A DNA stretch of 6,090 nucleotides from an uncultured Acidimicrobiales bacterium (lineage in GTDB: Bacteria; Actinomycetota; Acidimicrobiia; Acidimicrobiales; UBA10347). The position numbers were made by a program, and so were the translations under genes. The notes beneath the pieces are model-generated. The model searched no databases. It worked only from the letters and a program-made list of their open reading frames with translations, and was not told where the DNA came from. Shown here piece by piece: positions 1 to 5,748 of this stretch (positions are counted from its first letter, which is position 1; every line of letters begins with the position of its first letter). The DNA lies in contig CALDGN010000387.1 in NCBI GenBank assembly GCA_937942965.1, forward strand, positions 1 to 6,090, written 5' to 3'.

Positions 1-175
1 GCGCGGACTCGTATCGGGCGACGTCGAGGCCGCTGCCTTCGAGGTAGGTCTGGAGCAGGTCTGCGTTGCGGACCTCGTAGCCAGAGGCTTCGGTGCCTTC
101 GTTGACACATGCGTTGCGGATCATGTGCTGCAACAGGTCCACAGTGGCGTTGGTCTGTTCGGTCGATGCTGGCAT
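1..175 (-). CDS. M20/M25/M40-family metallo-hydrolase, N-terminal fragment (runs off the window)
   Basis: Only the first 58 codons are present; the gene continues past the left edge. The protein begins MPASTEQTNATVDLLQHMIR and goes on with NACVNEGTEASGYEVRNADL, then a segment rich in YLEGSGLDVARYES. This is the N-terminal lead-in of actinobacterial M20 zinc peptidases/deacylases (the DapE/ArgE/carboxypeptidase superfamily), in which a helix carrying 'LL..(M/L)IRN..VN.GT..SG.E..NA..L...LEG.GL' precedes the metal-binding core. The metal ligands lie outside the window, so substrate and activity cannot be judged. The ATG at 175-173 is preceded by a purine-rich AAGAGAG (187-181) at 5 nt spacing, a good ribosome-binding site. 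It lies 26 nt downstream of the AhpD-like selenoprotein gene on the same strand with no visible terminator, so the two are probably cotranscribed. The family call is by recognition of the N-terminus only. Confidence 0.75.
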   Translation of the reverse strand, partial: MPASTEQTNATVDLLQHMIRNACVNEGTEASGYEVRNADLLQTYLEGSGLDVARYESA

Positions 176-180
176 GTTCG

Positions 181-187
181 CTCTCTT
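181..187 (-). promoter_or_regulatory. Ribosome-binding site of the M20 hydrolase gene
   Basis: On the minus strand the heptamer AAGAGAG ends 5 nt before the ATG at 175-173. It supports this start and contrasts with the leaderless-type starts of the first genes in each transcription unit, consistent with this gene being internal to an operon. Confidence 0.5.
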
Positions 188-201
188 GTCGTGTTGCGGT
201 A

Positions 202-1167
202 TTAGCGGGGCAGGTCGTTCGGGTTGAACCCAAGTTCGATGGCGAATGGGTGCAGGTGCGGATGCACGGGTGCGCCGACACCGTCGAGCGCACGGTTCAT
301 CATCTGGAAGGTCGCGATCACGCCGATGGCGCGTTCGGCTGCCTCGGCGCCGGCGGCATCGACGAGCGCCTGGCGCTCGGCGGCCGGGTTGCTTGGCCCA
401 CCGGTTCCGAGGGCGTCAGCGAGTGCGACGAGCTCGGCCCCGAAGGGAAGGTCGGGCGCGGCGCCCGTCGCAACCGGTGAAAGGTCAAGGTCGATGCCGA
501 TGGCGTCGCTGCTCGCACGGAGGAACGATGTGTGGGCCAGCAGTCAATAGAAGCACTCGTTCAAATAGCTCGAACGAGCGGCAAGGAACTCGATCTGTGA
601 CTTGGTGAGCGAGTCGGCGAACTGTCCATTGCGGATCGAGCTGAAGTCGACATACATCGGCTCGTGGATGTCCCGCAGCGCTTCGCCTTCGACGGGAAGC
701 GCGTCGAGCACGTGCGGCGCGTAGCTCTGGCCCACGGTGGGCACCCACATGTTGGATATCGCTGCGGCCGGATCGCGTTGGCCAGTCGGCGGCGCATGGT
801 CGATCTGGGGCAGCGGAAGTTCGGCGCCTCCGAGTCCGGCAACGTAGTAATCGACGTTGGCGAGACGGGACACGATGCCGACGATCTCAAGGTAGCGCCA
901 GCGATCGAGGCCACGGGTTTCGAAGTCGGTGACCACATCGGAGCGGAGACCTTCGGCGTCGATGGCGAGCCAATGCGCCGCTTCGCCCGCGACCCCGCTC
1001 GCCGTATTCGGTGCGGTAGCGCCGGCCCACGCGGCACGGGCATCTTTGATCACCTGGTGGCGCTCGGTTGCGGTGAGTTCGACCCCAGGTCCGGTGAGCT
1101 GCCCCCACGCCCGTTCGAGTGCTGCGAGCCGAAGCGAGTCCGGAGCGAGCGCAGCGTCGGTGAGCAT
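202..1167 (-). CDS. AhpD-like (carboxymuconolactone decarboxylase family) selenoprotein with CxxU active site; in-frame UGA read as selenocysteine
   Basis: Predicted 321-residue protein with selenocysteine at position 208. A conventional caller would stop at the TGA (546-544) and give 207 residues, but the same frame continues for 113 sense codons with coding-like composition to TAA (204-202), ending in PFAIELGFNPNDLPR. The UGA sits in E193-x11-C205-F-Y-U208-L-L-A-H212, matching the AhpD/CMD catalytic pattern E-x11-C-x2-C-x3-H with Sec in place of the resolving or peroxidatic Cys. The N-terminal half (about 10-125, with LTATERHQVIKDARAAW and YLEIVGIVSRLANVDYYVAGLG) looks like a CMD-type helical half without cysteines. 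The C-terminal half (about 185-321) carries the active site. Known AhpD-family members are thiol-dependent peroxidases or disulfide reductases; a peroxide-reducing role is inferred. The ATG at 1167-1165 has AGGA 7 nt upstream and a TAGGAT promoter hexamer 6 nt upstream. It is first in a leftward unit with an M20 hydrolase. A pseudogene or sequence error is the alternative, but the exact motif placement makes Sec much more likely. Confidence 0.88.
506..528 (-). promoter_or_regulatory. Candidate bacterial SECIS hairpin directing UGA208 recoding
   Basis: Numbering the U of UGA as 1, nucleotides 19-23 (UCGUU) pair with 37-41 (AGCGA), including one G-U pair. There is a C/C mismatch, then CUC (25-27) pairs with GAG (33-35), closing a 5-nt apical loop CGUGC at 28-32 (window 515-519). 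The loop starts 24 nt after the UGA and has G at its second position followed by U. Bacterial SECIS elements, the SelB-binding hairpins exemplified by fdhF, lie inside the coding region just after the UGA, with a G among the first loop bases. A competing longer-range pairing (CUGCU at 4-8 with AGCAG at 34-38) is possible. Folding was done by eye. Confidence 0.65.
544..546 (-). other. Selenocysteine codon (in-frame UGA), residue 208 of the AhpD-like protein
   Basis: The codon reads TGA on the minus strand, between TAT (Tyr207) and CTG (Leu209). It occupies the second cysteine position of the CxxC-x3-H motif of AhpD-like proteins. The first cysteine (C205), the upstream glutamate (E193) and the downstream histidine (H212) are all at the expected spacing. 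A Cys TGC/TGT to TGA change is a single base, which fits the usual Cys/Sec interchange within this family. Confidence 0.87.
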
Positions 1168-1173
1168 GGCGCG

Positions 1174-1179
1174 ATCCTA
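1174..1179 (-). promoter_or_regulatory. Putative -10 element (TAGGAT) of the AhpD-like selenoprotein gene
   Basis: On the minus strand TAGGAT is followed by exactly 6 nt and then the ATG at 1167-1165. TAnnnT is the common actinobacterial -10 pattern, and this spacing places the transcription start at or next to the A of ATG, giving a leaderless mRNA. The AGGA inside the hexamer could instead act as a Shine-Dalgarno sequence, so the two readings overlap. No convincing -35 was seen. The hexamer lies within the inverted repeat CGATC-CTA-GATCG (1172-1184, plus strand). Confidence 0.5.
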
Positions 1180-1245
1180 GATCGTCGGTGCGTTTGCGCT
1201 TGACCGCAGGCGTGTATTCAGCGACCGCCATGGGACATGAAGGCC

Positions 1246-1251
1246 TAGCCT
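1246..1251 (+). promoter_or_regulatory. Putative -10 element (TAGCCT) of the SHMT-like gene
   Basis: TAGCCT is followed by 6 nt and the ATG at 1258, the same geometry as at the divergent gene and at 2539-2551. This predicts a leaderless transcript. The only SD-like sequence, GAAGG at 1239-1243, is 14 nt from the ATG and too far to be convincing. No clear -35 is visible at 16-18 bp. Confidence 0.5.
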
Positions 1252-1257
1252 CACGCC

Positions 1258-2541
1258 ATGACCACACGTACCTGGTTGTCCGATGCTGCCCAAGCGCGGG
1301 AGAGCTCGATCCTCGAACTCGTCTCGACCCAAAGCGGCGATCACCTGCGAGCGACCATCGATAGCTTGATCGGCGATAACCGCCGCATCCACGAACGTGA
1401 ATGCCTGAACCTGAATCCGGCCACGAATGTGCTGAGCCCTCGGGCCGAGGCAGCGCTCGCTGCTGGTCTGGGAAATCGACCGTCGCTCGGCCATCCGGGC
1501 GAGAAGTACGAGGTCGGCCTCGAGGCAATCGAATCACTCGAGGTCATCACGGCCGACCTGGCCCAGCAGGTCTTTCAGTGTTCGCTGGCCGAGATCCGAG
1601 TGTTTAGCGGTGCCATGGCGAACCTCACGTCGTTCATGGCGTGTGCGGCGCCCGGAGACTCGATCATCGTGCCGCCGCCTTCGATCGGCGGGCACGTTAC
1701 CCACAACACGGCCGGCGCTGCGGGCCTGTACGGGCTCGACATCCACGAGGCGCCGATCGACGCCGAGAACTACACCGTCGACGTTGCAGGCGTCGCGGAA
1801 CTCGCAGAACGGGTGCGACCGAAGCTCATCACCATCGGTGCGAGCATGAACTTGCGACCCCACCCGGTCGCTGAGCTCCGCGAAGTCGCTGACGCGGTCG
1901 GGGCAACGCTGCTGTTCGACGCCGCCCACCTGTGCGGACTGTTCGCAGGCCGAGCGTGGCCGAACCCTCTCCACGAGGGCGCGCACGTGATGACGATGAG
2001 CACCTACAAGAGCCTCGGCGGGCCAGCCGGCGGCCTGATCCTCAGCGACGATCCTGCGCTGATGGCGCGGGTCGACCAGATCGCGTATCCCGGACTCACC
2101 GCCAACTTCGATGCCGGGCGCACGACTGCTCTCGCCTACGCGCTCCTCGACTGGATCGAGCACGGCGAGTCCTATGCCGAAGAGATGGTGTCGAGCGCCG
2201 CGGCGCTGAGCGCCGCACTCGAGGCACGAGGCGTCGAGCTGCAGCGCGCGGCCGGCGCCCCGACCACGTCGCATCAGCTCGCGATTCGGCCCGACAGCAT
2301 CGACGCCGACGAAGCGGTCCGTCGTTTGCGAGCCGCGAACCTGTTGACGTGCGCCATCGGACTTCCGGATGGGGCTGGCGTCAGACTCGGTACACCGGAA
2401 GCCGTCCGCTGGGGTATGACAAGTGCCGACATGGACGTGCTCGCCGGGTTTATCGCGGACGGGCTCGCCGGCATCGAGGGCGTCGGCGAAGCAGTCACGG
2501 CTTGGCGAGCGCCATTCGACACTGTGGCATTCTGCTCGTAG
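1258..2541 (+). CDS. Serine hydroxymethyltransferase-like PLP-dependent enzyme (fold type I), probably not a canonical folate-dependent SHMT
   Basis: The 427-residue protein follows the SHMT layout: LNLNPATNVLSP (50-61) in place of the usual 'ASEN..SP', LGHPGEKYEVGLE (77-89) in place of 'EGYPGKRYYGGCE', the PLP-phosphate loop SGAMAN (117-122), DAAHLCGL (221-228) with the pyridine-nitrogen Asp221 and ring-stacking His224, the Schiff-base lysine K251 in STYKSLGGPAGG, and VRLGTPEAVRWGM (375-387) with carboxylate-binding Arg376. Length is typical of bacterial SHMT (about 415-430). Aligned to E. coli GlyA, catalytic Glu57 is Leu77, Tyr55 is Pro75, Tyr65 is Glu85, and the His before the lysine is Tyr250. 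PLP and amino-acid binding are therefore kept while folate-linked residues are not, so an aldolase, racemase or related amino-acid reaction is possible. Cytosolic; no signal peptide or membrane segment. It is first in the rightward gene cluster and its TAG stop begins 10 nt before the next gene's first codon ends its -10 spacing. Confidence 0.82.
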   Translation: MTTRTWLSDAAQARESSILELVSTQSGDHLRATIDSLIGDNRRIHERECLNLNPATNVLSPRAEAALAAGLGNRPSLGHPGEKYEVGLEAIESLEVITADLAQQVFQCSLAEIRVFSGAMANLTSFMACAAPGDSIIVPPPSIGGHVTHNTAGAAGLYGLDIHEAPIDAENYTVDVAGVAELAERVRPKLITIGASMNLRPHPVAELREVADAVGATLLFDAAHLCGLFAGRAWPNPLHEGAHVMTMSTYKSLGGPAGGLILSDDPALMARVDQIAYPGLTANFDAGRTTALAYALLDWIEHGESYAEEMVSSAAALSAALEARGVELQRAAGAPTTSHQLAIRPDSIDADEAVRRLRAANLLTCAIGLPDGAGVRLGTPEAVRWGMTSADMDVLAGFIADGLAGIEGVGEAVTAWRAPFDTVAFCS

Positions 2542-2544
2542 CCT
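2516..2544 (+). promoter_or_regulatory. Putative internal leaderless promoter of the SDR/PEP-enzyme fusion gene
   Basis: TCGACA (2516-2521, five of six to TTGACA) and TAGCCT (2539-2544, TAnnnT) are separated by 17 bp. The -10 is followed by 6 nt and the ATG at 2551. The promoter lies inside the end of the SHMT-like gene, whose TAG stop forms the first three bases of the -10. The fusion gene may therefore be expressed from its own leaderless mRNA as well as by read-through. There is no Shine-Dalgarno sequence in front of the ATG. Confidence 0.5.
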
Positions 2545-2550
2545 TCGGGC

Positions 2551-5106
2551 ATGCAAATTAGGGGTAGCAACGTCGTCATTACCGGCGGATCGCAGGGCAT
2601 TGGGGAACGGCTCGCGGACGCATTCGCCAAAGCCGGCGGCAACGTCCTGGTTGTCGCTCGCTCCGAGGACAAACTTCGTGCGGTCGCCGAGCGGATCGGC
2701 GGCGATCACCTGGTCGCCGACCTGACCGACGCAGACCAGGTTGATGGCTTGGTGCAGGCGTGCGTTGAACGCATGGGCCACGTCGACATCTGGGTGAACA
2801 ACGCGGGCGTCGAGACCGAAGAAGCTTTCGTCAATGTCAGCGTTCCCGACCTGCGTCGCCTGGCGCGTCTGAACTTCGAGGCGCCGCTCGTACTCACTCG
2901 CAACGCGGCGCGCCACATGCTCGATCGGGGCCAAGGCCACATCGTGCAACTCAGTTCGGTCGCTGGCGCGATTCCGTTTCCCGGCTTGACCGCGTACGCC
3001 GGTTCCAAGGCCGGCATTACGCACTTCACCGAGAGCCTGCGCATCGAGCTAGCCCGGACCAACATTGGCCTAACGGTCGTCGCTCCTGGTCCTGTCGACA
3101 CCGACATGTGGGACCGGCTCGATCAACCCGATCTGTACCCGTCGAAGGCACTCAAGCGCTTCCGCCAGCTCCAGTTCCTGCCCAAGGTCAAGCCCGAGAA
3201 GATTGCCGACGCGACGATCAAGGCCGTCGAGAACAACAAGCGTCATGTCCGAATCCCAGCTCGATTCAACGGGTACCACCAGCTGAACAACAGCCCGCGC
3301 CGCATGCTCGAAGCCGCGATGGCTGGCGTCGACATGACGCCGACCGTCGAGGCCGATGCAACGACAGATGTCGCCGCGGTCGAGGCTGCGATCGAGAAGA
3401 TCTGGCCAACCGACAACCCGATGAGTCGCCGCTGGCCGCTCTACACCCGCGGGAACGTCGGCGAGGTCTTCCCCGAAGTCGTACTCCCACTCACCTGGGA
3501 CGTCTATGGCCAAGCGGCCGAAGACGGATGGCGCGCGGCGTTCGAAACCATGGGCCTGCTTATGCCCGGCGATCTCGCAGCCAACGAGCCGATGACGATT
3601 CTCGGCGTGTTCGGTGGCTACTGCTACATCAACGCCAGCTATGTGCGCATGCTCGGCGTACGCGCCCCAGGCGGCACCGTCGAGGTCATCGACCAACAGT
3701 TCTTCGGCGAGTCCGACGCTCCGGCCTATGCGCCTCGCAAGGGCGACAAGAACGTCCGCTCATCTGCCAAGCTCGGCAAGACCGTGTTCCGTCTGCTCGG
3801 CACCACGGACCTCCCCCAGCTCGAGGACGACAAGGCTCGAGTCCGGGACTACATGGCCGCCTATCCCGGCGACGACGCAGACGACGCAGCACTCATCGCG
3901 CACTTCCGCAACATCACGCCGCTGTTCCAGCAGCTGTTCCAGCGCCACATCGAGAACACCTTCTCGGTGGCACTCGTGCTCGGTGCACTGTCGGACTTGT
4001 GCATCAAGGTTGGCCGCGAAGCCGACCTGGTATCGCTCCTGGGCGGCATCGGCGACGTCGAATCGTCGGCGCCCTCTGATGCGATGTGGAAGCTCGCCCG
4101 CATGGCGAACGAGACCCCCGCGGTCGGAGCTGCATTCGACGCTGGCATCGAGGGACTGGCCGACCGGCTCCGCGCCTCAGCGGATGCATCGGCGTGGGTC
4201 ACCGAGTTCGACGGCTTCCTCGACGAGTTCGGATCCCGTGGCCCCAACGAGTGGGACATCGGCTCTGACCCGTGGGCGTTGCGGCCCGAGCTGGCGCTCG
4301 CCGCGATCGGTCGGATTCGGAACGCGCCCGACACCCACAACCCACAGGCCCAAGCCGAGCGTCTGGCCGGCGAGCGCGCCGAAGCGATCGCTCGGGTCCG
4401 GGGTGCGCTCAACCCGGTCGACAAGAAGATGTTCGACAAGGCCCATGCGGCGACCACGATCTGGTCCCAGGCGCGCGAACGCTCGAAGACGACGATCATC
4501 CGAGCCGTCCACTCGGCCCGCGTCGCGCAGACCGAGCTGGCGCGCCGTGTCGCCGAACGTGGCGGTCCAGCAGAGCGACGCCACACCTGTTTCGTGTCGG
4601 TCGATGACTTCGAGGCAATGCTCGCCAACCCGACCGGGTTCAACGATGTGATCGCCGAACGGGCCACGACGTATGCGGACCTATCGCAGCGGGTACCCCC
4701 GTTCATCCTCGAGGGCGAAGTTCCTGCCGTCGAGACCTGGGCGCTCCGCGGGGACACGGCAGAAGCTCTTGAGGCCGGCACAACGGTCCAAGGCATCGCT
4801 GGTTGTCCTGGTGTTGCCCGTGGGCGCGCTCGTGTCGTGCTCGATGCTGGCGATCCCGGCGCACTCGAGCCCGGCGAGATTCTCGTGGCACCGATCACCG
4901 ACCCGAGCTGGACGCCGCTGTTCCTGGCGGCTTCGGGTGTGATCGTGGACGTCGGCGCCACGATGAGTCACGCCGTGATCGTGTCTCGCGAGCTCGGCAT
5001 TCCCTGTGTCGTGTCCGCCGTCGGAGCGACCGAGCGAATTCCCGACGGGGCCCTCGTTGAACTCGACGGCAACACCGGCGAAGTCACAATCATCGAGCTT
5101 CCCTGA
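2551..5106 (+). CDS. Fusion protein: N-terminal short-chain dehydrogenase/reductase + C-terminal PEP-utilising-enzyme region with swivelling phosphohistidine domain
   Basis: One uninterrupted 851-residue frame. Residues 1-255 form a complete classical SDR: NAD(P)-binding TGGSQGIG (11-18), Asp57, NNAG (83-86), Asn108, Ser136, Tyr149-x3-Lys153 and PG (180-181). A linker (about 260-290) leads to a helical region starting WPLYTRGNVGEVFPEVVLPLTWDV and containing FGSRGPNEWDI (561-570), both like the middle part of PEP synthase/rifampin-phosphotransferase-type proteins. Residues about 745-851 are the PEP-utilising mobile domain with TMSHAVIVSRELGIPCVV, where His807 is the predicted phosphohistidine. 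The ATP-grasp (PPDK N-terminal) domain and a PEP/pyruvate-binding barrel are absent, so any phosphoryl donor domain would have to be another protein, or the region is non-catalytic. From memory, mycobacteria encode a protein of similar length and architecture (Rv2047c); this was not verified. Cytosolic. The substrate is unknown. The ATG is 9 nt after the previous stop and the next gene starts 8 nt after this one. Confidence 0.85.
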   Translation: MQIRGSNVVITGGSQGIGERLADAFAKAGGNVLVVARSEDKLRAVAERIGGDHLVADLTDADQVDGLVQACVERMGHVDIWVNNAGVETEEAFVNVSVPDLRRLARLNFEAPLVLTRNAARHMLDRGQGHIVQLSSVAGAIPFPGLTAYAGSKAGITHFTESLRIELARTNIGLTVVAPGPVDTDMWDRLDQPDLYPSKALKRFRQLQFLPKVKPEKIADATIKAVENNKRHVRIPARFNGYHQLNNSPRRMLEAAMAGVDMTPTVEADATTDVAAVEAAIEKIWPTDNPMSRRWPLYTRGNVGEVFPEVVLPLTWDVYGQAAEDGWRAAFETMGLLMPGDLAANEPMTILGVFGGYCYINASYVRMLGVRAPGGTVEVIDQQFFGESDAPAYAPRKGDKNVRSSAKLGKTVFRLLGTTDLPQLEDDKARVRDYMAAYPGDDADDAALIAHFRNITPLFQQLFQRHIENTFSVALVLGALSDLCIKVGREADLVSLLGGIGDVESSAPSDAMWKLARMANETPAVGAAFDAGIEGLADRLRASADASAWVTEFDGFLDEFGSRGPNEWDIGSDPWALRPELALAAIGRIRNAPDTHNPQAQAERLAGERAEAIARVRGALNPVDKKMFDKAHAATTIWSQARERSKTTIIRAVHSARVAQTELARRVAERGGPAERRHTCFVSVDDFEAMLANPTGFNDVIAERATTYADLSQRVPPFILEGEVPAVETWALRGDTAEALEAGTTVQGIAGCPGVARGRARVVLDAGDPGALEPGEILVAPITDPSWTPLFLAASGVIVDVGATMSHAVIVSRELGIPCVVSAVGATERIPDGALVELDGNTGEVTIIELP

Positions 5107-5708
5107 GCACCGCGGTGTCCGACCAAGCGCCAATCCTTGAGTTCGACGACAGCCCGACGGCGATCATTGAGCCGTCGATGTGGCATACCCGCATCGACGG
5201 CCTCCCCACTGGCGCGGTGATCACCTGGATGACCGACGCGTTCGAACGTCTGATCTCCGAACATTCGTCGCACGCCTGCTACCGCATGACCGCCGAGAGC
5301 GCCGACCTCGAGATGTACCAGGTCGACTTGCCCGAGGGACCGATCGTTGCGGCGCTCTCACATGTGGGAGCGCCGGTCAGCGCTGCCCTGTTCGAAACCT
5401 TGATCGCGGTCGGAAGCACCACCACGATCGCCGTCGGAAGCTCTGGCGGTTTGGTCGCCGAGCATCCGCCGGGCGCCGTGGTCGTTCCCGATCGAGCGAT
5501 CCGCGACGAAGGCGTGTCATATCACTACGCGCCTGCGGCGCGATACGCCGACCTCGACCCTGGGCTTCAAGACGCGCTCCGGGCCGCCTTCGCAGACGAA
5601 GGTCTCGCGCCAGTAACGGGCGATCTATGGACGACCGACGCCTTCTTCCGTGAGACGCCAGCCAAGGTCGCCCGCCGCGTCGACGAAGGGGCGATCGCAG
5701 TCGATATG

Positions 5709-5711
5709 TAA
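5709..5711 (+). other. In-frame ochre codon at the conserved Glu of the nucleoside phosphorylase VDME motif
   Basis: The codons around it read GCA-GTC-GAT-ATG-TAA-GCC-TCT-GCG-TTG (AVDM-stop-ASAL). The family consensus has Glu here. UAA has no known amino-acid-insertion system comparable to UGA/Sec or UAG/Pyl, so recoding is not proposed. Confidence 0.75.
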
Positions 5712-5731
5712 GCCTCTGCGTTGGCGACCAT

Positions 5732-5748
5732 CGCCGCGTTTCGCGGCG
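5732..5748 (+). repeat. Perfect inverted repeat (7-bp stem, 3-nt loop)
   Basis: CGCCGCG-TTT-CGCGGCG forms a strong hairpin beginning 20 nt after the internal TAA, within the nucleoside phosphorylase reading frame (codons for IAAFRGV). It has no following T-run, so it is not a standard intrinsic terminator. It may be a by-product of Ala/Arg-rich high-GC coding. Confidence 0.45.

Noticed and set aside
109..480. Plus-strand open frame (123 codons) over the left junction
   Set aside because: It spans the M20 start, the intergenic gap and the Sec protein's C-terminal region in antisense; no motif. Accepting it would hide the continuation of the selenoprotein.
202..546. The TGA read as a nonsense mutation or sequencing error in a pseudogene
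   Set aside because: Not excluded, but the exact coincidence with the redox Cys, the family's known Sec use, the absence of any other lesion and the hairpin downstream make selenocysteine the better explanation. The TAA at 5709, which has no such support, was treated as a real interruption.
544..1167. The AhpD-like gene taken as a complete 207-residue protein ending at TGA
   Set aside because: It would end one residue short of completing the CxxC pair and lose the motif histidine, while the same frame continues as convincing coding sequence for 113 codons.
664..1203. Plus-strand open frame (179 codons) opposite the selenoprotein gene
   Set aside because: Antisense to a gene with recognisable family motifs; no motif of its own.
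1200..1205. TTGACC as a -35 box for the SHMT-like gene
   Set aside because: It matches the -35 consensus well but is 40 bp from TAGCCT and has no TAnnnT at 16-18 bp.
1534..3024. Long minus-strand open frame (496 codons) opposite the SHMT-like and SDR genes
   Set aside because: It overlaps two well-supported genes, has an Arg/Asp/Val-rich composition without recognisable motifs, and is typical of antisense frames in GC-rich DNA.
3614..4651. Plus-strand open frame (345 codons) in another frame of the fusion gene
   Set aside because: It is Arg/Ser/Thr-rich and low in complexity, fully inside the 851-residue gene; a frame shadow.
3861..4961. Minus-strand open frame (366 codons) opposite the fusion gene
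   Set aside because: It is Ser/Arg/Ala-rich with no domain signature and lies antisense to a clear coding region.
5709..5711. Recoding of the TAA in the nucleoside phosphorylase, by analogy with the Sec UGA
   Set aside because: No known bacterial system inserts a special amino acid at UAA, and Glu, not a redox residue, is expected there.
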